Source: Novosphingobium nitrogenifigens DSM 19370 (lineage in GTDB: Bacteria > Pseudomonadota > Alphaproteobacteria > Sphingomonadales > Sphingomonadaceae). Taken from it: 64,000 nt of DNA. How positions within the stretch are numbered: the first letter of the stretch is position 1; the number at the start of each line of letters is the position of its first letter. The stretch is from NCBI RefSeq assembly GCF_000192575.1, contig NZ_GL876935.1, forward strand, positions 88,894-152,893. The letters run 5' to 3'. The notes below the pieces were generated by a model. It was given only the letters and a program-made list of their open reading frames with translations. It had not been told where the DNA came from and did not search any database. Made by a program: the position numbers and the translations under genes. Positions 51,749 through 60,856 of this stretch are shown piece by piece.

Positions 51749-51911
51749 GGCGGGTTAGGAAATGCGAAGGGCGGAAAGCTGCCTTTCCGGCGGCGAAGCG
51801 CCTGCGGCGGTACCCGACCAGACCCGGCTATTGCGATCGTCCACGGCGAATGTCCTGCGCTGACACAAGCTGCCGATTGAATACCGTGAACCAGCCGCCT
51901 CGGCAGCAGGC

Positions 51912-52712
51912 CTAGATCATGTCGATCTTCTCGACACGGTCTATCCAGGACACGGGGACTATGTCTGAGAAAACCATCCCGCAATCGAGCTTGAGGCGGG
52001 ACGCACGGTAATCCGGGCACCCCAGCCAATAGATCCAAACATGGAATAGGTCGAAGACCAAGTTCGGAAAGCCATCCGTCGGCATGCCGAAGCGATTGCA
52101 TGCTGTAAGCGCAGCATCCTCTGGCACCAGCAGTGAAATGAGGTACGCATCGCCGTCCGCTGCCATGAGGACTTGGCCCTCGGAACCAAGCAAATGGTGC
52201 GAGACATGCCAATCGAACTCAGAGCCTTCCTTGAGGTAATGATTGAATCCGTTCACGAGGCCTGCCCGCGAGACCGTCAAATGCACCTGCCCTTCGCGCC
52301 TACCAGAGCGCATTCCTGGGCCGAATAGCTCTAACGCCACTGTCAATGTGTGCGCAACCTCGCCCCATCGGGGATGCTGGCTCAAGACGCGTTGCAGACG
52401 CTCGGTACGCTGCTGGACCCTGAGAGGCAGAAGGCCGTCTCGGCGAATAGACTCCAGCTCGTCGGCATTGACGCGTGTGCCATGATAACCGCGTATCCGC
52501 TGGGACCGAAGCCAGCCGGTCATTGCCGCGGAGAGAACCTGTTTATCCGCATGCACCAGCACGACCTCCGCTGCATCCTCGATGAATTCAGGCTCTGCCG
52601 CCCCGACAATCTGGGCCATGTTGCCTGGCAGATAGGGGCGCAAAAGCTCCCATAAGCGCGGCCCCCATTCCGCATTGTCATCAAAATCAAAGATGGCGGC
52701 GTGCTCCGTCAC
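51912..52712 (-). CDS. Unknown protein with ADP-ribosyltransferase-like motifs, second gene of accessory pair
   Basis: The protein has 266 residues, GTG start at 52712 overlapping the upstream gene's stop (GTGA), so the two are translationally coupled. No signal peptide. Residues 73-97 read RIRGYHGTRVNADELESIRR then DGLLPL; a short-spaced HGT...I..GL block is common to PARP/Tpt1-like ADP-ribosyltransferase folds. About 70 residues later GQVHLTVSRAGLVNGFNHYL resembles the second (LTxSxxx...Y) motif. The C-terminal DIVPVSWIDRVEKI resembles the family's last strand and helix, but the usual catalytic Glu is not clear. The N-terminal 65 residues are acidic and unrecognised. A toxin-like or RNA/protein-modifying enzyme is possible. 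This is inference from motif shape. Confidence 0.75.
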   Translation of the reverse strand: MTEHAAIFDFDDNAEWGPRLWELLRPYLPGNMAQIVGAAEPEFIEDAAEVVLVHADKQVLSAAMTGWLRSQRIRGYHGTRVNADELESIRRDGLLPLRVQQRTERLQRVLSQHPRWGEVAHTLTVALELFGPGMRSGRREGQVHLTVSRAGLVNGFNHYLKEGSEFDWHVSHHLLGSEGQVLMAADGDAYLISLLVPEDAALTACNRFGMPTDGFPNLVFDLFHVWIYWLGCPDYRASRLKLDCGMVFSDIVPVSWIDRVEKIDMI

Positions 52713-54424
52713 AGCTCGGCTTCACATTGGGACTCGATCGATTGCAGTTCCGCAGCGATCCGCGTGCACAGGTCCGAAAAATGGTCCTTGAAGCTGCCGA
52801 AGTTAGCGATGGCGTCCTTTGCCGCTTGCGCCGCTTCGGTGCCTCTTGCATGGCCCTGCAACTTCGACCGCAGCCATTGCGTCTCCCGCAACCCCGACAG
52901 CTTCATCTGCTCATCCCGGTGGCGGCCGACATTCAGGAGCTTTTCCAACAATGCCAGCGTGCGGTCACTGTCGGTGTATTCGACCGATAACCGGTCAAGG
53001 CGCTGACGCAGGGGCTTTGTCTCGAAGCCTTCGACGACAAGCTTTGTGAGGTCCATGACGGCCTCGGCCCACTCATCCTTGCTCGCCGTCAGCGGAATGT
53101 TGGCCCGATCCATCAAATCGGAATTACGCAGTTTCCACCATTCAACCTTGCGGTCTCTCCATCGCCGGACAATCGACATGACTTCCTCGCGCGGGTGCCG
53201 GAACGTTACAAAGTCACCTTGGAAGTCATTGATGATGGCGCGCTCCGAGATGCCTGCCTGTGGCTCGACGTTGAAGGCCAGCCAGTGCAACTGCTCCGTG
53301 TACGGCAGGGCACGCAGATCGCAGATATAGGCATGGACCTGACCCGCCTCATTCACGTCGTAGCCGCGCAGGTGCCATGCCGCCCGGCAGCTCACTTCAC
53401 GGTCTTTGATTGTGTATTTTTCGCGGTCGGTTTTGTATTTTGACAGCACCTCGGCCCGAAAGAAGGCCGGGGATAGCTCGAACGGCAGATTGTTGCCCTC
53501 CGTCTGAAAATAATTGGTCGTCGCTGCCGGGTCTGTGGAAATTTTGGCCAGTCGCTCATTGCGCCAATCATGCGCAACGAACTCAACGTACTGCTTGGAC
53601 TTGTTCCCGCTCCAGCCATCCGTCATCCCCTGAAAGACCTGGTCAGCGCCACGGCGCGGACGCATGATCTGGATACCGCGCGTGTAGGCACAGCGTCCGC
53701 CGTGACGCTGCCGATAGAAGAAATCGGCGGAATCGACATGGACCACTTCATCGATGTTGTCCGGCCAGCCATTGAATTCGCTGTGCTTCAGCAACGTGAA
53801 GTCGAACATGCGCACAAGCGAGCGACGTGCGATGGTCAGGTATTCTTCTAGCTCTTCCCAGGTAAACGAGACTAGCCGTACCTCTTCGCCACTGCGACCT
53901 AGCGTGACGGATGCACAGTGCCGAAGGTCACCGTGATCATCGAAGCGGCAATAGGCATTTTCCTCGGGTCGCCAGTGGACACCCGTCAGATGTGTGTATT
54001 CTTGATTGACTTCGATGTAGTCGCGCCCGTCGCCGCTCCATCCCTCAAACGTGCGTGCGAAAATGAGATCACGCCCCTGATCAAGCGCCTTTGAGCCCCG
54101 GTGATGGTCATCTCGCTCGATCCACATCCCCCTGCGGCCCCCGCCGGAGACATAGCTTGCGATGCTGACATACGGATTGCAGCTCCATCGCAGCAGGTCA
54201 TCCTGCGATGCGGCCTCTAGCGCTTCATCCGGCACCACGATTGAATGAATGAACGTGTAGGGGCCGGACCCGTAAATGACTGTCTCGTCAGCGATGGCAT
54301 TCTGCTTGAGGAACTCCAGATGCTGACCGGCGCCGACCCATTGCAAGTATTGCGCGTCATCAGACGGTAGCTCGTCGATCTTCTCAATCTTCTGGACGAT
54401 TTTTTTGTGTGCGAAGCTGGGCAT
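52709..54424 (-). CDS. Large unknown cytosolic protein, first gene of accessory pair
   Basis: The protein has 571 residues with no signal peptide or membrane helix. I do not recognise a named family. Residues about 1-190 and 190-345 look like two related alpha/beta parts, each with a tryptophan-rich region and an FxGWSGD/DGWSGN-type turn (FEGWSGDGRDYIEVNQEYTH and MTDGWSGNKSKQYVEFVAHD). A conserved-looking core reads LPFELSPAFFRAEVLSKYKT, KDREVSCRAAWHLRGYDVNE and AGQVHAYICDLRALPYTEQL. The last 130 residues are helical with likely coiled coil. Start at ATG 54424 has no ribosome site, but TATGGT lies 12-18 bases upstream, suggesting a near-leaderless message. Base composition is more AT-rich than its neighbours. 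Confidence 0.8.
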   Translation of the reverse strand: MPSFAHKKIVQKIEKIDELPSDDAQYLQWVGAGQHLEFLKQNAIADETVIYGSGPYTFIHSIVVPDEALEAASQDDLLRWSCNPYVSIASYVSGGGRRGMWIERDDHHRGSKALDQGRDLIFARTFEGWSGDGRDYIEVNQEYTHLTGVHWRPEENAYCRFDDHGDLRHCASVTLGRSGEEVRLVSFTWEELEEYLTIARRSLVRMFDFTLLKHSEFNGWPDNIDEVVHVDSADFFYRQRHGGRCAYTRGIQIMRPRRGADQVFQGMTDGWSGNKSKQYVEFVAHDWRNERLAKISTDPAATTNYFQTEGNNLPFELSPAFFRAEVLSKYKTDREKYTIKDREVSCRAAWHLRGYDVNEAGQVHAYICDLRALPYTEQLHWLAFNVEPQAGISERAIINDFQGDFVTFRHPREEVMSIVRRWRDRKVEWWKLRNSDLMDRANIPLTASKDEWAEAVMDLTKLVVEGFETKPLRQRLDRLSVEYTDSDRTLALLEKLLNVGRHRDEQMKLSGLRETQWLRSKLQGHARGTEAAQAAKDAIANFGSFKDHFSDLCTRIAAELQSIESQCEAEL

Positions 54425-55160
54425 GCGGGAGCATTACCATACTCGGTTTATCCGGGAAATTGGACTTTGCTCAGTAACGCAAGAACTTGGAGCAGCTTTG
54501 ACGAAGTGCTGAGCGCCATCTGTCACGTCATTCAAGTTTTGGGTGTGGGCTCGAGCGAGCCGTGACCGGATGGCTAATTTGGGGAAGCGAGCGAGACGCG
54601 ATCCGAGAGTACTACGAGACCGACGGACACTTGGTGTTCCGCTTTTTACAGAAGCTGCCGTTCGCCACCACGATTGAGAACGGCAAGTAAGTCCCACGCC
54701 CTGTCTTTCCGCAGTGCCGAGGCCCGCGTGAATGTACGACCGGTTCCGATGTCCTGGCCAAGCCACTCGACTAGCGGCTTTAGAGGTGAGACGGCATCGC
54801 GTGCTGCAATCAATAACGAACGTCACCCCAAAGCTACCAGCCGCTTTGCAGCCAACCCCACCACTACACTTCACCGAACCACACGCCTGCCTAATAGGGT
54901 GGCGCACCCCGTTTGCGTCGGCGGGCAAAAGGACGTAGCTTTGCGCAATGCAGGCACTTCTCTCCCTTTGGAACACCGGTTCGGTTGCCCCCGCGCTTTG
55001 TGGTCTGTTCGGGATTGCGCCGCCGCCGCCATCTGACATGCACCCGGCTCCAGTCGTCATGGCTGCCGCCCCGCCTCCGGCCGTCATTGCGGGCTGATCC
55101 CGTCTGACGCTTTGGCTCGGTGCCCCGCGCACCGAATGATCTGCATTTTCAGGTGATACC
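54425..55160. other. 736-bp stretch without a convincing gene
   Basis: This lies between the accessory pair and the DMT transporter. It has mixed composition and stops in all frames at usual density. Several short open frames exist on both strands, none with a ribosome site or recognisable protein. One frame ending at 54690 could be the tail of a lost gene. The promoter of the accessory pair should lie at its left end. I found no repeat, tRNA end or attachment-like duplication in it. Confidence 0.5.
54562..54690 (+). pseudogene. Possible gene remnant, 42 residues
   Basis: From a GTG, the frame reads GWLIWGSERDAIREYYETDG then HLVFRFLQKLPFATTIENGK before TAA. The amino-acid composition looks protein-like, unlike the flanking frames, but there is no ribosome site and the frame closes upstream at 54499. 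It may be the C-terminal fragment of a lost gene. I do not recognise the family. Confidence 0.2.
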
Positions 55161-56006
55161 ATGCATTCTCGTTTTCCTGTGGGGGCGATTGCCCTCACGA
55201 GCGCTTTTGTGCTGCTGTGGAGCAGCGGCGCCATCGTTTCCGAAATCGGGCTTCATTACGGCTCGCCCTTTGCCCTGCTGCTCTTGCGCTATGGCGTTGC
55301 GCTGGGCGCACTGACTATCGTTGCATTACGGCGCGGGCGGTTCCTGCCTCGGCGCGAAAGCATTCCGCGCGTGATCGGCACGGGCTTTGCCATCGCCGGG
55401 GTCTATTCCTCATGCTATCTTCTGGCGATGGAGCACGGGTTGCGGCCCGGGATGCTGGCCACGCTGCTGGGGATACAGCCGCTGGTGACGCTTGCCGTGA
55501 CCGAGCATCGTTTCAGCGCCCGACGCGTCGGGGGACTGCTGTTCGCGCTGGCCGGAGTGGCGATGATCGTGTGGGACGGCATGGCCGGGGCGCAGTTCGG
55601 CGTGACCGGCCTTGTCTTTGCCCTCTTGTCGTTGTGCGGCATCACCGGCGGGACGATCTGGCAAAAGCGTGAGACGCAGGCGCCCTGGGACGTCCTGCCG
55701 CTGCAATATGCGACTGGCCTCGCGGTCGTGTTGCTGGTCTCTCCGTTCGAGCCGTTCCACCTGTCGATGGCGCCCGCTTTCCTGCTCAGCGCGCTCTGGC
55801 TGGGACTGGCGATTTCGGTGGGGGCGAGCTTTGCGCTCTATCGCCTCATCGCCACGGGCAATCTCGTCAATGTCACCAGCTCGCTTTATCTGGTGCCGGG
55901 CGTGACGGCGGTGATGGACTGGCTCTTGCTCGGCCATGCCATGGCCCCGCTCGGCTGGGCCGGACTTGGCGCGATTGTCGCCGGGCTGGCGATGACGTTC
56001 CGGTAA
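55161..56006 (+). CDS. EamA/DMT-superfamily transporter
   Basis: The protein has 281 residues with ten membrane helices in two EamA halves. AFVLLWSSGAIVSEIGLHYG is the first helix, GIQPLVTLAVTEHRF closes the first half, and SSLYLVPGVTAVMDWLLLGH the second. These carriers export amino acids or other metabolites; the substrate here is unknown. It is a lone gene to the right of the accessory pair and looks compositionally like the rest of the chromosome. Confidence 0.92.
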   Translation: MHSRFPVGAIALTSAFVLLWSSGAIVSEIGLHYGSPFALLLLRYGVALGALTIVALRRGRFLPRRESIPRVIGTGFAIAGVYSSCYLLAMEHGLRPGMLATLLGIQPLVTLAVTEHRFSARRVGGLLFALAGVAMIVWDGMAGAQFGVTGLVFALLSLCGITGGTIWQKRETQAPWDVLPLQYATGLAVVLLVSPFEPFHLSMAPAFLLSALWLGLAISVGASFALYRLIATGNLVNVTSSLYLVPGVTAVMDWLLLGHAMAPLGWAGLGAIVAGLAMTFR

Positions 56007-56196
56007 GCACCCGATCCTTTGCGTCGCGTCCTTGTGCGGGAGCATGAGGCGCAGCGCAAATGTAAAGGAATGGGAAAGAAGCCCGTCCGACCGGACGCTG
56101 TCCTTACGTATCCACCGATGAGCGAAATATCACGGCGCCGTAGCGTATTCACCGGCTCAAACCTGAGGATCGCAATAACTGGGGCTGGTTAATAAC

Positions 56197-58479
56197 ATGT
56201 TGAAAACGATTGGTGGATTCCGCTCAGTCAGGACAAAAATCGCAGTCATGGCAGGGGCATGCATTGCCGCCTCGGTCGCCATCCTGGTGTCCTACAGCAC
56301 TTTTGCAACCTATCGGACTCACGGATACGTCAACGGCCGCGTGTCCGAGATGGTCCAGCAACAGGTAAAGCAGAACCTGCAGAACCGGGCCGATGCCGAA
56401 GCGCGCTTCATCAAATCCGAACTCGACATGGCGTTCGACGCGGCCCGCACCACCGCCAACAGTTTCGAACAGATGGCAGCCCCCGGCGCGGGCGGCACGG
56501 CGGCGGGCGGTCGCCGCGCCCAGTTCAATGCGGTGCTGCGCAATGTGCTCGAACACAACCCCAGCTTCAACGGGACCTACTCCGCGTGGGAACCCAACGG
56601 CCTCGACGGCAATGACGGGCCCTATCAGAACGCGGCGGCCATGGGCTCGGACGCGACCGGGCGGTTCCTGCCCTACTGGACGCGCGGGGCGGGCGGAAAA
56701 ATCGCGATCCAGCCTCTGGTCGAATACGACAGCAGCGCGCGCCATCCCAACGGGCTGGTCAAGGGGGCGTGGTACATCAACCCGCACAACACCCATCGCG
56801 AAAACCTGCTCGGCCCCCTGCCCTATATCGTTCAGGGCAAGCAGGTCTATCTGGCCACCATGTCGGTGCCGATCATGATCAATGGCGTGTTCCACGGCGT
56901 TGCCGGGGCCGACTACAATCTCGACTTTCTCCAGACGCTCGCAAGTCAGGTCAGCAAGTCGCTCTATGACGGCAAGAGCACGGTCGCAGTCATCAACGAC
57001 AGCGGCCTGATCGTCGCCGACAGCGCCAATCCCGAAGCCATCGGCGGCGCGGCGGCCAAGGCCAATCCGGCCTGGGCAAGCAGCGCGCAAGTGATCGCGG
57101 CGGGCAAGTCGGTGGTTGTCGATGATCCCAAGAGCGAGAACCTGCAAGTCTATGCCCCGATCAAGATCGGTCGTGTCGACACCTCGTGGGCGGTGCTGAT
57201 CTCGGTTCCGCGCGCCATGGTCATGGCCGACGCCGCCCTGTTGTCCGACCAGTTGGGCCAGCGTTCGACGGTCGATACCATGTTGCAGGTCCTGATCAGC
57301 CTCGGCATTGCGGCCATTGCCATTGCCATGACCTGGCGCATGGCCGCCACGGTCACCAGCCCGATCAGCCGCTGTGCCGAATTTGCCGACGGCATCGCGC
57401 AGGAAAAGCTCAACCAGCAGCTTGCCATCGCGCAGGACGACGAAGTGGGCACTCTGGCCGAAGCGCTGCGCAAGATGCAGAACGACCTGCGCGTCAATCT
57501 GGAACACCGCGAACAGGATCAGGCCCGCACGCAACTGGTGGTCGACACCGTGTCGCGCAGCCTCGAACGCCTGGCCGAAGGCGATCTCACCACCCAGATC
57601 AACGAAGAGTTCTCGGCCGAATACGCCAACGTCAAACGCCACTTCAACGCGGCCGTGTCCAGCCTGCGCGAGATCATCTCCGCCGTCGACGACAGCAGCA
57701 AGACCATCAATATCGGTGCGGGCGAAATCAACCAGGCCTCGTCCGACCTTGCCAGCCGTACCGAAACCGGCGCGGCCCGTCTGGAACAGACCGCGCTTGC
57801 CATGAATTCGGTCACCGCGATCGTGCGCCAGACCGCCGAGAACGCGGCGCAGGCGCGCACCGCGATCACCTCCACCGATCGTCAGGCAGCCGAAGGCGGC
57901 GCGATCGTCCACAATGCCGTCATGGCCATGGGCGAGATCGAGCGGTCCTCGGAACAGATCAGCCAGATCATCAGCCTGATCGACGGGATCGCGTTCCAGA
58001 CCAATCTGCTGGCGCTCAACGCCGGGGTGGAAGCCGCCCGTGCGGGCGACGCGGGCAAGGGCTTTGCCGTGGTCGCGAGCGAAGTGCGTTCGCTTGCCAT
58101 GCGCAGCGCCGAAGCCGCGCAGGACATCAAGAACCTGATCAACGTCAGCTCGCAGCAGGTGTCGCAGGGCGTGACGCTCGTCGGCGAAACCGGCACCGCA
58201 CTCGAACACATCATCGAGCAGATCAGCCAGTTGCGCGAAACCATCGACGAGATCGCCAGCTCTGCCGAAGTGCAGGCGACCAATCTGGCGCAGATCAACA
58301 CCGCCGTCGGCGAAATGGAACGCATGACCCAGCAGAACGCGGCGATGGTCGAGGAAAGCACGGCCGCTGCGCGCAGCCTCGGCGATCAGGCCCGCACGCT
58401 GGAATCGGCAGTCGGACGCTTTAACCTCGGCAACGGCAGCCATGGATCGTTCGGCATGGGCAAACGCTATGCCGCGTAA
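56197..58479 (+). CDS. Methyl-accepting chemotaxis protein with dCache sensor
   Basis: The 760-residue inner-membrane chemoreceptor has TM1 near 15-37 and a large periplasmic double-Cache region, about 45-355, with NPSFNGTYSAWEPNGLDGND and GVAGADYNLDFLQTL. TM2 is near 365-385 (LQVLISLGIAAIAIA). One HAMP follows, then a probable second. The signalling domain has the tip IDGIAFQTNLLALNAGVEAA and KGFAVVASEVRSLAMRSAEA. There is no C-terminal CheR-docking pentapeptide. Double-Cache receptors often bind amino acids or organic acids. No che or flagellar genes are in the window, so it is an orphan receptor. Confidence 0.95.
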   Translation: MLKTIGGFRSVRTKIAVMAGACIAASVAILVSYSTFATYRTHGYVNGRVSEMVQQQVKQNLQNRADAEARFIKSELDMAFDAARTTANSFEQMAAPGAGGTAAGGRRAQFNAVLRNVLEHNPSFNGTYSAWEPNGLDGNDGPYQNAAAMGSDATGRFLPYWTRGAGGKIAIQPLVEYDSSARHPNGLVKGAWYINPHNTHRENLLGPLPYIVQGKQVYLATMSVPIMINGVFHGVAGADYNLDFLQTLASQVSKSLYDGKSTVAVINDSGLIVADSANPEAIGGAAAKANPAWASSAQVIAAGKSVVVDDPKSENLQVYAPIKIGRVDTSWAVLISVPRAMVMADAALLSDQLGQRSTVDTMLQVLISLGIAAIAIAMTWRMAATVTSPISRCAEFADGIAQEKLNQQLAIAQDDEVGTLAEALRKMQNDLRVNLEHREQDQARTQLVVDTVSRSLERLAEGDLTTQINEEFSAEYANVKRHFNAAVSSLREIISAVDDSSKTINIGAGEINQASSDLASRTETGAARLEQTALAMNSVTAIVRQTAENAAQARTAITSTDRQAAEGGAIVHNAVMAMGEIERSSEQISQIISLIDGIAFQTNLLALNAGVEAARAGDAGKGFAVVASEVRSLAMRSAEAAQDIKNLINVSSQQVSQGVTLVGETGTALEHIIEQISQLRETIDEIASSAEVQATNLAQINTAVGEMERMTQQNAAMVEESTAAARSLGDQARTLESAVGRFNLGNGSHGSFGMGKRYAA

Positions 58480-58558
58480 GACTCCCACCGCCTAAACGGA
58501 CGTGACAGGTTCGCGGATCGGTCGTTAACAGGGCAACGATCGATCCGTGGAGCCTGTC

Positions 58559-60733
58559 ATGCGTTTTTCCCGCCGCCTTGCCGCCGTCCTGCTTGCCGCA
58601 CCGCTGGCGGTTCCCGTGGCGATGGCCCATCCGGCAAAAGCCCCCTCGACAGTCAATCGCGTGACGATCACCCGCGACGAATGGGGCATTGCCCACGTGT
58701 CGGGACAGACTGACGCCGATGCCGTCTACGGCATGATCTATGCTCAGGCCGAAGATGATTTCCCCCGGATCGAACGCAATTACCTGGTCAATCTGGGCCG
58801 CCTGTCCGAAGCGGAAGGGGAAAGCGCGATCTGGCAGGATTTGCGCCAGCGCCTGTTCATCGACCCCGAACGGCTCAAGGCCGACTATGCGCAAAGCCCG
58901 CTCTGGCTGCGCAAATTGATGCAGGCATGGGCCGACGGGCTCAACGCATGGCTGGCCGATCATCCCAAGGCAAAGCCGCTGGTCCTCACCCATTTCGAAC
59001 CGTGGATGGCGCTTTCGTTCAGCGAAGGCAGCATCGGCGGCGATATCGAGCGGGTGCCCCTGTCGCAGTTGCAGGCCTTTTACGATCACAAGCAAGTGGC
59101 AATGACCGCCTCTGAACGCGGGCTGATCTGGCAGGAACCCAAAGGGTCGAACGGCATCGCCATCGCGCCCTCACGGACGAAGGACGGCCATGCTCTGCTG
59201 CTGATCAATCCGCATACCAGCTTCTTCTTCCGCTCCGAATTACAGATGACCAGCCGCGAAGGCCTCAATGCCTATGGCGCGGTCACGTGGGGACAATTCT
59301 TCATCTATCAGGGGTTCAACGCCCATGCCGGATGGATGCACACGTCGAGCGGGATCGACAACGTCGACGAATTTGCCGAGACTCTCGTCGACACTCCGAC
59401 CGGGGCCAAAGGCTATCGCTATGGCGGGCAGATCCGACCGCTTGCGGAAAACACGATCACACTGCGCTATCGCCGCCCCGACGGCACCATGGCGAGCCGG
59501 GACTTCACCACATGGGCCAGCCACCACGGCCCGATCGTGCGCGAGGAAGGGGGCAAGTGGATTGCCTTTGCCCTGATGAACCGCCCCGTCGCCGCGCTCG
59601 AACAGAGCTATCTGCGCACCAAGACCCGCGACCTCTCCGAATTCTTGAAAGTCGCCGAGCGCAAGGCGAACAGTTCGAACAACACGATCTTTGCCGATGA
59701 CAAGGGCGAAATCGCCTATCTCCATCCGCAATTCGTGCCGATCCGCGATACCCGGTTCGATTACACGAAGCCTGTCGACGGCAGCGATCCTGCGACCGAC
59801 TGGCGCGGCCTTCATGCGCTCGATACTCTGCCGAGCGTGCTCAATCCGAAGAACGGCTGGGCCTTCAACACCAACAACGCGCCCTGGACTGCCGCTGGCG
59901 CGGACAGCCCGAAAAAGACCGATTACCCCGTCTATATGGACGAACTGGGCGAAAACCCGCGCGGTCCCCATGCGGAAAAGGTGCTGGGCGAGCGACGGGA
60001 CTTCACTCTGCCGGGCCTGATCGCCGCCGCCTACGATCCCTGGCTTCCGGCGTTCGAGCACCTTTTGCCGCCGCTGTTCGACGCGGCAGCCTCCGACCCC
60101 GGCAATGCCGACCGACAGGCCGCGATCGCCCTGCTCAAAGGCTGGGACAAGCGCTGGTCGGCCGGGTCCACCGCGACAACGCTTGCCGTCAACTGGGGCG
60201 AAGCACTCTGGGCCAAGCGCGGCGACCATCCCGATCCCGAGGATGACAGCACGTCGGTTTGGGACTGGATGGAACGCCATGCGAGCCCGGCACAACGCCT
60301 TGCCGCGCTCGACGAAGCGATCGCACGGCTCAAGGGCGATTTCGGCGACTGGCGCGTGCCGTGGGGGGACATGAACCGCTATCAACGCAACGACGGCGCC
60401 ATCGATCAGGTGTTTTCCGATGCGAAGCCGTCGACCCCGATTCCCTTCGCCAGCGCGCGGTGGGGCTCGCTCGCCTCGTTCGGCGCCAAACGCTATCCCG
60501 GCACGAAGCGCTATTACGGCACCAGCGGCAACAGCTTCGTTGCCGCCGTCGAATTCGGCCCCCGCGTCACCGCCCGCGCGGTCAGCATCGGCGGGGAAAG
60601 CAACGACCCGGCTTCCCCGCATTTTGCCGATCAGGTCGACCGCTATGCCACCGGCGACTTGCGCCCCGTGCATTTCTGGCCCGACGACCTCGCCGCGCAT
60701 ACGACTTCCACCCGGATCCTGATCCGGCGTTAG
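58559..60733 (+). CDS. Penicillin acylase family Ntn hydrolase (exported)
   Basis: The protein has 724 residues. A signal peptide (LAAVLLAAPLAVPVAMAHPA) sends it to the periplasm. The precursor is cut by itself before the nucleophile Ser197 in EPKGSNGIAIAPSRT, giving alpha (about 25-196) and beta subunits. The beta chain has LLINPHTSFFFRSELQM, WMHTSSGIDNVDEFAETLVD and the oxyanion-hole asparagines in RKANSSNNTIFADDKGEIAY. This branch includes acyl-homoserine-lactone and penicillin/cephalosporin acylases; actual substrate is unknown. The start at 58559 has GGAG six bases upstream. Downstream lies a block of hairpins. Confidence 0.92.
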   Translation: MRFSRRLAAVLLAAPLAVPVAMAHPAKAPSTVNRVTITRDEWGIAHVSGQTDADAVYGMIYAQAEDDFPRIERNYLVNLGRLSEAEGESAIWQDLRQRLFIDPERLKADYAQSPLWLRKLMQAWADGLNAWLADHPKAKPLVLTHFEPWMALSFSEGSIGGDIERVPLSQLQAFYDHKQVAMTASERGLIWQEPKGSNGIAIAPSRTKDGHALLLINPHTSFFFRSELQMTSREGLNAYGAVTWGQFFIYQGFNAHAGWMHTSSGIDNVDEFAETLVDTPTGAKGYRYGGQIRPLAENTITLRYRRPDGTMASRDFTTWASHHGPIVREEGGKWIAFALMNRPVAALEQSYLRTKTRDLSEFLKVAERKANSSNNTIFADDKGEIAYLHPQFVPIRDTRFDYTKPVDGSDPATDWRGLHALDTLPSVLNPKNGWAFNTNNAPWTAAGADSPKKTDYPVYMDELGENPRGPHAEKVLGERRDFTLPGLIAAAYDPWLPAFEHLLPPLFDAAASDPGNADRQAAIALLKGWDKRWSAGSTATTLAVNWGEALWAKRGDHPDPEDDSTSVWDWMERHASPAQRLAALDEAIARLKGDFGDWRVPWGDMNRYQRNDGAIDQVFSDAKPSTPIPFASARWGSLASFGAKRYPGTKRYYGTSGNSFVAAVEFGPRVTARAVSIGGESNDPASPHFADQVDRYATGDLRPVHFWPDDLAAHTTSTRILIRR

Positions 60734-60743
60734 TGTCTGGTTC

Positions 60744-60768
60744 GAAACTCCGGCAATGGCGGAGTTTC
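60744..60768 (+). terminator. Hairpin with short T-run after the acylase gene
   Basis: GAAACTCCG (60744-60752) pairs with CGGAGTTTC (60760-60768) around a 7-nt loop, eleven bases past the acylase stop. The T-run is short (TTTC), so termination is likely but not certain. Confidence 0.6.
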
Positions 60769-60772
60769 TGAC

Positions 60773-60854
60773 GCGGCACCGGCCCGCTCCCCCACCCGGC
60801 CTCCCACAGGGTACAATTGTTGGGAGGCCGGGTGGGGGAGCGGGCCGGTGCCGC
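60773..60854. repeat. 34-bp perfect inverted repeat, 14-nt loop
   Basis: The arms at 60773-60806 and 60821-60854 are exact reverse complements and very GC-rich. The loop contains ACAATTGT, itself a palindrome. Too long for an ordinary terminator; size and symmetry resemble a mobile miniature or REP-like extragenic element. Confidence 0.9.
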
Positions 60855-60856
60855 AT

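Noticed and set aside
54434..55234. Minus-strand frame of 266 codons over the gene-poor stretch
   Set aside because: No domain, Ser/Arg/Gly/Cys-rich translation, no ribosome site, and it runs into the DMT transporter start region.
56224..58488. Minus-strand frame of 754 codons
   Set aside because: Antisense to the chemoreceptor; composition is a mirror of its codon use.
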